This document shows positions 58,385 through 64,000 of a stretch of DNA of 64,000 nt, piece after piece. The translations under genes and the position numbers were made by a program. This DNA comes from Candidatus Tokpelaia hoelldoblerii (GTDB lineage: Bacteria; Pseudomonadota; Alphaproteobacteria; Rhizobiales; Rhizobiaceae). The first letter of the stretch is position 1; each line of letters opens with the position of its first letter. The stretch is taken from contig CP017315.1 in the NCBI GenBank assembly GCA_002005325.1, forward strand, positions 186,001 to 250,000, read 5' to 3'. The notes beneath the pieces were generated by a model. The model had not been told where the DNA came from. It ran no database searches and saw only the letters and a list, made by a program, of their open reading frames with translations.

Positions 58385-58708
58385 TTAAAACGGCAATTTG
58401 AAACCGGGTGGAATCGGCAGGCCCGCGGTCATTTCCTGGGTTTTTTCAGCAATGGCGGTTTCAATTTTTGCCTTTGCCTCATTATGGGCGGCCATAATCA
58501 GGTCTTCAATAATTTCCGCTTCTTCCGGTTTGACAAGCGAAGGGTCGATTGTGATTGCCTTGATCTGTCCCTGGCCATTGAGCGTTACGCTCACCAGCCC
58601 GCCGCCTGACTGAGCGGTGACTTCCATATCGGCAATCTCTTCCTGCATTTTCTGCATTCTGGCCTGCATTTCTTTGGCCTTTTTCATCATGCCCATCATA
58701 TCGCGCAT
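58385..58708 (-). CDS. ybaB: YbaB/EbfC family nucleoid-associated protein
   Basis: A 107-aa DNA-binding dimer protein: MKKAKEMQARMQKMQEEIAD, the central GGGLVSVTLNGQGQIKAITI and a C-terminal helix rich in Ala/Lys (LIMAAHNEAKAKIETAIAEK). It follows dnaX by 13 bp, the common dnaX-ybaB pair. recR, the usual third member, is absent; the flagellar island abuts instead. Confidence 0.93.
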   Translation of the reverse strand: MRDMMGMMKKAKEMQARMQKMQEEIADMEVTAQSGGGLVSVTLNGQGQIKAITIDPSLVKPEEAEIIEDLIMAAHNEAKAKIETAIAEKTQEMTAGLPIPPGFKLPF

Positions 58709-58721
58709 TCTGTTCGCTCCT

Positions 58722-60512
58722 CTATAAGTCCTGTGTTAAAGCGTTGTCATCACCGTCTGGCGGGGTGAAATCAGCACCCCCCTCATAGGGGGCCGCATCA
58801 TCCTGAATGTTAAGCCGCACATCAACGACTTTCGCTCCCGGGAAAGCCTCCTGAATGGCGATCACATCCGCGTCATTTTCAGCGTCCGACAGCAGGGCTT
58901 CACGCTTTGATTTTTCTTCTTCCGCCACGGTAGCGCCGCCGCCTGAATCAACGGTTTTTATGATCCAGCGTTCACCTGTCAGGTCCAGCAAGGCTTTGCC
59001 AAGCTGTTGCGACAGGGTGCGTGGCGCGTCTTCCGCCGGTTCAAACGTCAGGCTGTTGCCCTCCAGCTTGACAAGGCGCACATATTCTTTCAGCAAAAAT
59101 TTCAGCTGAATATCACGCTGTGTATCAGCAAGAGCAATCAGTGCCTTTAAATTTTCAGGCCGGGGATTTTTTTTTTCCGCTTCCGCAGGTGTCATAACGG
59201 GAAGAGGTTCTGCGATGACAACCGGCGCGGGCGGCACGGGGGCCGGTTCGGGCGCGGCAACAGGCGCTATCTCTATCGGGGCGGCCTGCACGGGTGCGGA
59301 TGGTTTCCGGGCAGGCGCGGGCATTTGTGCGGGGGCCGGCAGGGGCCTGTTTTCGGCAATGGCTTGCAGTGCTTCATCCAGTGTTGGCAGATCAGCGGCA
59401 TGCGCCAGGCGGATCAGCAGCATTTCCGCCGCCTGTAACGGGCGCGGCGCGTTTTCCACTTCCGCCATGCCCTTGAGCAGCATCTGCCAGCTGCGCGCCA
59501 AAGCCCGGACGGAAAGCCGGGCGGCAAAGTCCTTGCCACGCTTGCGCTCTTCTTCGGCAAGGGACGGGTCGTCACCAAGCTCTGGTGTAAAGCGCAGCCG
59601 TGTAACCAGATGGTTGAACTCAGCAAGCTCGGCAATCATCACTGCCGGGTCGGCGCCGCCATCATACTGGGCTTTCAACTCACGCAGCGCCGGGGCGACA
59701 TCGCCCCGCATGATCAATTCAAACAGGCCGATAATCCGCGCCTTGTCGGCAAGGCCGAGCATATCGCGCACTGCTGCAACGCTGACTGTATTGTTGCCGT
59801 GCGCAATGGCCTGATCCATAATGGACAGTGCATCGCGCACCGAACCTTCACCGGCGCGGGCAATCATGGCCAGTGCTTCATCCTCGGCGCTGACATGTTC
59901 AGCCGCCGCGATTTTTTGCAGATGCTGTGTCAGTGTCGCGGCGGAAACACGCCGCAAATCAAAACGCTGGCAGCGCGACAGCACAGTGATCGGCACTTTG
60001 CGGATTTCAGTGGTGGCGAAGATAAATTTGACGTGTGGCGGCGGCTCTTCCAGTGTTTTCAGCAGGCCGTTGAAAGCCTGTGTGGAAAGCATATGCACCT
60101 CGTCAATAATATAAACCTTGTAGCGGGCGGTAACAGGACGATAACGCACCTGTTCGATAATTTCGCGGATATCGTCAATGCCGGTATGGGAGGCGGCGTC
60201 CATCTCGCCCACGTCGACATGGGGGCCTTCCATAATCGCCTGGCAATGCTCGCCAGGTGTGGCAAGGTCAATGGCCGGTTTGTCAATGGTATCGGTTTTA
60301 TAGTTCAGTGCCCGCGCCAGAATGCGCGCTGTGGTGGTTTTGCCCACGCCGCGCACACCGGTCAACATCCATGCCTGTGCAATACGCCCGGCCTCAAAGG
60401 CGTTGGTCAGGGTGCGCACCATGGGTTCCTGGCCAATGAGGTCGGAAAAATCTTTCGGGCGGTATTTGCGGGCAAGAACGCGATAGGTTTTGTCTGTCGT
60501 ATCCGTTTCCAT
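58722..60512 (-). CDS. dnaX: DNA polymerase III subunits gamma/tau
   Basis: A 596-aa clamp-loader ATPase. It begins METDTTDKTYRVLARKYRPK. Walker A is GVRGVGKTTTARILARAL (about 54-71), Walker B region YKVYIIDEVHMLSTQAFN, the SRC motif TVLSRCQRFDLR. The four-Cys zinc cluster of E. coli DnaX is missing (only one Cys, in GEHCQAIMEG), as in other alphaproteobacteria. A Pro/Ala-rich hinge and the tau C-terminal domain follow. ATG 60512 is chosen; a 60-residue longer ORF runs into repeat hairpins and the SRP RNA leader. Confidence 0.95.
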   Translation of the reverse strand: METDTTDKTYRVLARKYRPKDFSDLIGQEPMVRTLTNAFEAGRIAQAWMLTGVRGVGKTTTARILARALNYKTDTIDKPAIDLATPGEHCQAIMEGPHVDVGEMDAASHTGIDDIREIIEQVRYRPVTARYKVYIIDEVHMLSTQAFNGLLKTLEEPPPHVKFIFATTEIRKVPITVLSRCQRFDLRRVSAATLTQHLQKIAAAEHVSAEDEALAMIARAGEGSVRDALSIMDQAIAHGNNTVSVAAVRDMLGLADKARIIGLFELIMRGDVAPALRELKAQYDGGADPAVMIAELAEFNHLVTRLRFTPELGDDPSLAEEERKRGKDFAARLSVRALARSWQMLLKGMAEVENAPRPLQAAEMLLIRLAHAADLPTLDEALQAIAENRPLPAPAQMPAPARKPSAPVQAAPIEIAPVAAPEPAPVPPAPVVIAEPLPVMTPAEAEKKNPRPENLKALIALADTQRDIQLKFLLKEYVRLVKLEGNSLTFEPAEDAPRTLSQQLGKALLDLTGERWIIKTVDSGGGATVAEEEKSKREALLSDAENDADVIAIQEAFPGAKVVDVRLNIQDDAAPYEGGADFTPPDGDDNALTQDL

Positions 60513-60556
60513 CCCGCGCAGTGTCCCTGAAATATAGGCTGATGATATATTTTTGG

Positions 60557-60583
60557 TGCAAAAACAAAAAGGAAGTTTTTGCA
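60557..60583. repeat. Small hairpin with AAAAAGGAA loop (copy A)
   Basis: TGCAAAAAC (60557-60565), loop AAAAAGGAA, GTTTTTGCA (60575-60583). It lies between dnaX and ffs and is nearly identical to the copies at 62319-62373, with compensating changes in the stem. Confidence 0.8.
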
Positions 60584-60591
60584 TTTGGTTT

Positions 60592-60660
60592 AGCGCAAAA
60601 ACAAAAAAGCATTCCCACTTTCCCCAATAAGGAAGTTTGGGGATTTTTGTATTTTTCGCT
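60592..60660. repeat. Long interrupted hairpin with AAGGAA loop (copy B)
   Basis: The inner stem TCCCCAA (60621-60627) and TTGGGGA (60637-60643) encloses TAAGGAAGT. The outer arms AGCG (60592-60595) with CGCT (60657-60660), AAAAA with TTTTT, and CAAAAA with TTTTTG pair with small bulges. On the minus strand it begins 6 nt after the SRP RNA and could be its terminator or processing signal, within the dnaX leader. Confidence 0.7.
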
Positions 60661-60665
60661 GTCGT

Positions 60666-60760
60666 AGGAGACTGGATGACGACCCGCGCCAAATCCGTTA
60701 GGGCTGCTTTCTTCCGAACCTGACCCGGTTGGCGGATGGTGCGTCCATCACCAGCCTCCC
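60666..60760 (-). ncRNA. ffs: Signal recognition particle RNA (4.5S, small bacterial type)
   Basis: The minus strand carries the SRP domain IV signature GGTCAGGTTCGGAAGAAAGC, with GGAA tetraloop, asymmetric loop and AGCAGCC. The terminal stem GGGAGGCTGG (60760-60751) pairs with CCAGTCTCC (60675-60667). The length of about 95 nt equals small bacterial SRP RNAs. It binds Ffh and targets membrane proteins. A TATAAA box (60769-60764) sits just upstream. It lies directly before dnaX in the same direction, a common arrangement. Exact ends are estimated. Confidence 0.93.
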
Positions 60761-60839
60761 GCTTTTATATCGTCAATTTTTGCACAAAAAGCAAGCTAAA
60801 GTCACGAAAAACTGCTAAATTATGGTTCTGGAGGTAAAA

Positions 60840-61256
60840 ATGTCTGAGAAAAACACATTTATGCTGGATTCCCGCCTGCAGCAGGATATGGCGTTTATCG
60901 TTTCACTGGGGTTGAGCGAACTGCTTTTGATGAATGACAAACGCTGGCCGTGGCTGATTTTGGTGCCGCGGATTGCCGGTGCGGAAGAGGTGCACAGCCT
61001 GCCGCGGTTGCAGCAGGCACAGCTGATGGAGGAAATCAGCACGGTTGCCGCCGCTTTGCGGGATGTGACAGGATGTGAGAAAATCAACATCGGTGCGCTG
61101 GGCAATATTGTGCGGCAATTGCATATCCATCTCATCGCCCGCAACAGCGGCGATGCCAACTGGCCAAATCCCGTTTGGGGGTTTGGCCGGCGGGAACCTT
61201 ATACAGGCACGGCAGTGCAGGATATTGTTGCCCGTATACAGGCGCGCTGTGGATAA
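60840..61256 (+). CDS. HIT domain protein
   Basis: A 138-aa histidine-triad hydrolase/transferase family protein. LLMNDKRWPWLILVPRIAGA is the usual N-terminal block, and the active-site strand reads NIVRQLHIHLIARNSGDANW, with the HIH core but without a third His in the canonical position, as in a common bacterial subfamily. These proteins act on nucleotide-phosphate bonds such as Ap4A; the substrate here is unknown. ATG 60840 has GGAGG upstream; an in-frame ATG at 60822 overlaps that site and is less likely. Confidence 0.85.
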   Translation: MSEKNTFMLDSRLQQDMAFIVSLGLSELLLMNDKRWPWLILVPRIAGAEEVHSLPRLQQAQLMEEISTVAAALRDVTGCEKINIGALGNIVRQLHIHLIARNSGDANWPNPVWGFGRREPYTGTAVQDIVARIQARCG

Positions 61257-61315
61257 ATAAGGCCAGGCTGCTATCTACTGATAGTGAGAGTTTTAAATTG
61301 CAGCGGTCGTTTCTT

Positions 61316-61340
61316 ATTGCAAATCATTCGCAATTGCAAT
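61316..61340 (+). promoter_or_regulatory. Candidate Fur/Mur-type operator upstream of sitA
   Basis: ATTGCAA (61316-61322), 11 bp, TTGCAAT (61334-61340) form a dyad 45 bp before the sitA start. In rhizobia sitABCD is repressed by the Fur-family manganese regulator Mur through TGCAA-type dyads; the assignment is by analogy. Confidence 0.55.
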
Positions 61341-61385
61341 ATTAAGGGGAAGCAGTTTGATTCTCATGACCACAGGGAGAAGGAT

Positions 61386-62294
61386 ATGGATCTGGTTGGA
61401 AAGCAGTCACTGACGGGTATGCTGGCGGGCATGGTTCTGGCCGTCATTCTTGCTGTTGCGCCCGCCGCCGGGCAGGTGAAGTTCAAGGTGGTAACGACCT
61501 TTACAGTGATTGCCGATATGGCGAGAAACGTTGCCGGTGATGCGGCTGTTGTCGAATCCATCACCCGGCCGGGGGCGGAAATTCATCAATACCAGCCGAC
61601 ACCGGGCGATATCCGCCGCGCGCAGGGGGCGCAGCTGATTTTATGGAACGGGCTTGGTCTTGAACTGTGGTTTGAAAAATTCTTCCGCAATCTGCAGGAT
61701 GTGCCGGGTGTTGTGGTTTCAGACGGCGTGACGCCGGTTGGTATTACCGAGGGGCCTTATAACGGCCAGCCCAACCCTCATGCCTGGATGTCGCCAAAGG
61801 CAGCGCTGGTTTATGTGGATAATATCCGCAATGCGCTGGTGAAGTACGACCCGGAAAATGCCGCGCTTTACCGTGCCAATGCTGAACAGTACAAACAGAA
61901 AATCATTGCGACAATTGCGCCTTTGCGCGAGCAGCTGGCTGCTATTCCCAAAAACGGGCGCTGGCTGGTGACAAGTGAAGGGGCATTTTCCTATCTGGCG
62001 CGCGATTTTGGCCTGAAGGAGCTCTATCTGTGGCCGATTAACGCCGACCAGCAGGGCACGCCGCGGCAGGTAAGACAGGTGATTGATGCAGTGCGCAAAA
62101 ACGGCATTGGCGTGGTGTTTTCAGAAAGCACGGTTTCACCCAAACCCGCGCAGCAGGTGGCGCACGAAACCGGTGCGCGTTATGGCGGGGTGCTTTATGT
62201 GGATTCCTTGAGTCCGCCGGATGGTGTTGTGCCGACCTATCTTGATCTGCTACGGGTGACAATCAGCACAATTGCACAGGGGTTATTGCAATGA
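61386..62294 (+). CDS. sitA: Manganese/iron ABC transporter substrate-binding protein
   Basis: A 302-aa periplasmic metal-binding protein of cluster A-I. The signal peptide runs to about residue 28 (APAAG). Metal ligands are in GAEIHQYQPTPGDI (first His), PNPHAWMSPKAAL (second His), the Glu of LVTSEGAFSYLAR, and the Asp of YVDSLS. SitA/MntA-type proteins prefer Mn2+ (some Fe2+); Zn-type His-rich loops are absent. GGAGAAGGAT precedes the ATG. It heads sitABC(D). Confidence 0.93.
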   Translation: MDLVGKQSLTGMLAGMVLAVILAVAPAAGQVKFKVVTTFTVIADMARNVAGDAAVVESITRPGAEIHQYQPTPGDIRRAQGAQLILWNGLGLELWFEKFFRNLQDVPGVVVSDGVTPVGITEGPYNGQPNPHAWMSPKAALVYVDNIRNALVKYDPENAALYRANAEQYKQKIIATIAPLREQLAAIPKNGRWLVTSEGAFSYLARDFGLKELYLWPINADQQGTPRQVRQVIDAVRKNGIGVVFSESTVSPKPAQQVAHETGARYGGVLYVDSLSPPDGVVPTYLDLLRVTISTIAQGLLQ

Positions 62295-62301
62295 AGACAT
62301 T

Positions 62302-62373
62302 TAAGTTGCACATAAGTTGCACAAACAAAAAGGAAGTTTGTGTAAGTTGCACAAACAAAAAGAAAGTTTGTGC
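62302..62373 (+). repeat. Tandem 30-bp repeats forming hairpins between sitA and sitB (copies C and D)
   Basis: AAGTTGCACA recurs at about 62303 (partial), 62314 and 62344. Copy C: CACAAAC (62320-62326), loop AAAAAGGAA, GTTTGTG (62336-62342). Copy D: GCACAAAC (62349-62356), loop AAAAAGAAA, GTTTGTGC (62366-62373). The two units differ by one base in the loop. They fill most of the 108-bp gap between sitA and sitB. Confidence 0.9.
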
Positions 62374-62402
62374 GGTGGCACCATTCTGCAAGGATTGTCG
62401 CA

Positions 62403-63170
62403 ATGACAAAAGCTGACCATGGTATTGTGGTGGATCATGTCACCGTTACCTACCGTAATGGCCACACAGCCCTGCGGGATGCCAGTTTTTCCCTGCCGGC
62501 CGGCACGATTACCGCCCTTGTCGGGATAAACGGGGCGGGCAAATCAACCTTGTTCAAGGCGATTATGGGCTTTGCGCCGTTGCGTGCGGGGAAAGTTCGC
62601 GTGCTGGGCAAGCCGGTACGGGCAGCGTTGCGCCAGAACCTGATTGCCTATGTGCCGCAGTCGGAGGAGGTGGACTGGAATTTTCCGGTGCTGGTTGAAG
62701 ATGTGGTGATGATGGGGCGCTATGGCTATATGGGCCTGTTGCGCCGCCCGCGGGATGCCGATTATGCGGCGGTGGCGGCCGCGTGTATGCGGGTCGGTAT
62801 CATGGATTTGCGCCAGCGCCAGATTGGCGAGCTTTCCGGCGGGCAGAAAAAGCGGGTGTTTCTGGCCCGCGCCCTGGCGCAGGACAGTTCTGTTATCCTG
62901 CTGGATGAGCCGTTTACCGGTGTTGACGCGACAACGGAAGAGCAGATTATCACCCTGTTGCGCGCCCTGCGGGATGAGGGGCGGGTGGTGCTGGTTTCCA
63001 CCCATAATCTTGGTTCTGTGCCGGAATTTTGCGACCATACGGTGCTGGTCAAGGGCACGGTGCTGGCTTATGGCAAAACGAAAACTGTTTTTACCGCAAA
63101 AAACCTGCAGAAAACCTTTGATGGCACGCTGCGCTCCTTTGATAGGCGTGGAGGCCGGCGCAATGCTTGA
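62403..63170 (+). CDS. sitB: Manganese/iron ABC transporter ATP-binding protein
   Basis: A 255-aa ABC ATPase. Walker A is GINGAGKSTLFKAIMG (about 42-57), Q-loop AYVPQSEEVDWNFPV, signature LSGGQKKRVFLARALAQ, Walker B ILLDEPFTGVD and the switch His in VSTHNLGSV. The stretch QSEEVDWNFPVLVEDVV is typical of the Sit/Mnt/Znu branch. ATG 62403 follows AAGGA. It overlaps sitC by 8 nt. Confidence 0.93.
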   Translation: MTKADHGIVVDHVTVTYRNGHTALRDASFSLPAGTITALVGINGAGKSTLFKAIMGFAPLRAGKVRVLGKPVRAALRQNLIAYVPQSEEVDWNFPVLVEDVVMMGRYGYMGLLRRPRDADYAAVAAACMRVGIMDLRQRQIGELSGGQKKRVFLARALAQDSSVILLDEPFTGVDATTEEQIITLLRALRDEGRVVLVSTHNLGSVPEFCDHTVLVKGTVLAYGKTKTVFTAKNLQKTFDGTLRSFDRRGGRRNA

Positions 63171-64000
63171 GATGCTGCTGCAGCCCTTCCACTATCAATT
63201 TATGCTGAATGCCATGTGGGTTTCCGCTCTTGTCGGGGCGTTATGTGCTTTTTTATCCTGTTATCTGATGCTTAAAGGCTGGTCACTGATTGGTGACGCG
63301 TTGTCGCACGCCATTGTGCCCGGTGTTGCCGGGGCTTATATGCTGGGTCTGCCATTTTCCATCGGGGCGTTTTTTTCCGGCGGGCTGGCCGCCGCAGCCA
63401 TGCTGTTTTTCAACCAGCGCACCAGATTGCGCGAGGATGTGATTATCGGGCTGGTGTTTTCTTCCCTCTTCGGGCTGGGGCTGTTTATGGTGTCATTGTC
63501 ACCGGCGTCAGTTGATATTCAGACCATTGTCATGGGCAATATTCTGGCCATCACGACGGAAGATACGCTGCAACTGGCGATTATCGGTTTTGTGTCGCTC
63601 AGCGTGCTGCTGGTGAAATGGAAAGACCTGCTGGTGGTGTTTTTTGACGAAAACCATGCCCATTCCATCGGGTTGCAGCCTGTGGCGCTGAAAATTCTGT
63701 TTTTCACGCTGCTGGCGGCGGCAACTGTTGCGGCTCTGCAAACCGTCGGGGCATTTCTGGTAATCTGCATGGTGATAACGCCGGGTGCGACAGCTTATCT
63801 TTTAACCGACCGTTTCCCGCGCCTGCTGGTGATTGCGGTGCTTCTCGGCGCACTCACCAGCTTTATCGGTGCTTATGCCAGCTATTTTATGGATGGCGCA
63901 ACGGGGGGTATTATCATTGTGCTGCAAACCGCGCTGTTCCTGCTGGCTTTTGTCTTTGCGCCCAAACATGGGCTTGTGGCGGCGCGCCGTCGTGCCGCGC
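63163..64000 (+). CDS. sitC: Manganese/iron ABC transporter permease, 3' end beyond the window
   Basis: The reading frame from ATG 63163 is open to the window end (279 codons). It encodes a multi-span permease of the SitC/MntB/ZnuB family: MLNAMWVSALVGALCAFLSC, then YLMLKGWSLIGDALSHAIVP with GVAGAYMLGLP, and VICMVITPGATAYLLTDRFP. These permeases usually have 8-9 helices and about 285 aa, so only the C-terminal tail is probably missing. A second permease (sitD) would be expected next, outside the window. Confidence 0.93.
   Translation, partial: MLEMLLQPFHYQFMLNAMWVSALVGALCAFLSCYLMLKGWSLIGDALSHAIVPGVAGAYMLGLPFSIGAFFSGGLAAAAMLFFNQRTRLREDVIIGLVFSSLFGLGLFMVSLSPASVDIQTIVMGNILAITTEDTLQLAIIGFVSLSVLLVKWKDLLVVFFDENHAHSIGLQPVALKILFFTLLAAATVAALQTVGAFLVICMVITPGATAYLLTDRFPRLLVIAVLLGALTSFIGAYASYFMDGATGGIIIVLQTALFLLAFVFAPKHGLVAARRRAA

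Noticed and set aside
62302..62373. Repeats between sitA and sitB as a possible CRISPR array
   Set aside because: Only two full units, directly adjacent, with no unique spacers and each unit forming its own hairpin.

Overview
The window is chromosomal DNA of a flagellated alphaproteobacterium of the Hyphomicrobiales (Rhizobiales), close to the Brucellaceae/Bartonellaceae. The main reasons are an FtcR/Rem-type orphan regulator, FlaF/FlbT control proteins, MotC/MotE motility proteins, an RcdA-type DUF1465 protein, DUF1217 and DUF4167 proteins, an alphaproteobacterial-type HisRS and a DnaX clamp loader without the usual Cys cluster. Moderate-to-high GC content and ATGA-type gene overlaps fit this. 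The species is not identified. No prophage, insertion sequence, CRISPR array or rRNA operon was seen.

Layout. 1-14 kb is housekeeping: lldD 3' end, DUF488, tRNA-Ser(CGA), rplU-rpmA, a GNAT, an MFS exporter, suhB, efp, a Sel1-repeat protein, a ThiE-like protein, opgC, rcdA, ruvCAB, a helix-turn-helix/YbgC fusion and ahcY. 14-15.4 kb holds a YagU-like membrane protein and an XRE regulator. 15.4-20.3 kb is a detached flagellar operon on the minus strand (flhA-fliR-fliJ-like-flgJ-flgN-like-unknown). 20.5-28.6 kb holds a cutC gene broken by an 82-bp tandem duplication, lrgAB, a DUF4167 protein, a LysM protein, rluD, rpoH and hisS. 28.6-58.3 kb is the main flagellar island: flhB-fliG-fliN-unknown-fliM-motA leftward, then DUF1217-flgF-fliI, flgBC-fliE-flgG-flgAI-motE-flgH-fliLP, flagellin, fliF-fliH-like-motBC-fliK-slt, ftcR, and flgE-flgKL-flaF-flbT-flgD-fliQ rightward. 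58.4-64 kb holds ybaB and dnaX, the SRP RNA, a HIT protein and the start of a sitABC metal-uptake operon that runs off the end.

How the parts fit. The two flagellar regions together supply nearly the whole basal body, export gate, rod, P- and L-rings, hook, filament and motor. No che genes, fliO, fliD or fliS are present in the window. Six of the flagellar transcription units (flhA, motA, DUF1217-flgF-fliI, flgB, fliF, flgE) share an upstream sequence built on CAGTTTCGCGCAAG. In every one a -10-like hexamer lies exactly 10 nt after the CAAG. I infer this is the operator/promoter of the FtcR-type regulator encoded inside the island; it also ties the detached flhA operon to the main cluster.

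Other points to examine are the HTH-thioesterase fusion behind ruvB, a family of small hairpins with a conserved AAGGAA-type loop and compensated stems near dnaX/ffs and inside the sit operon, the cutC duplication, and the structured leaders of fliF and flagellin.
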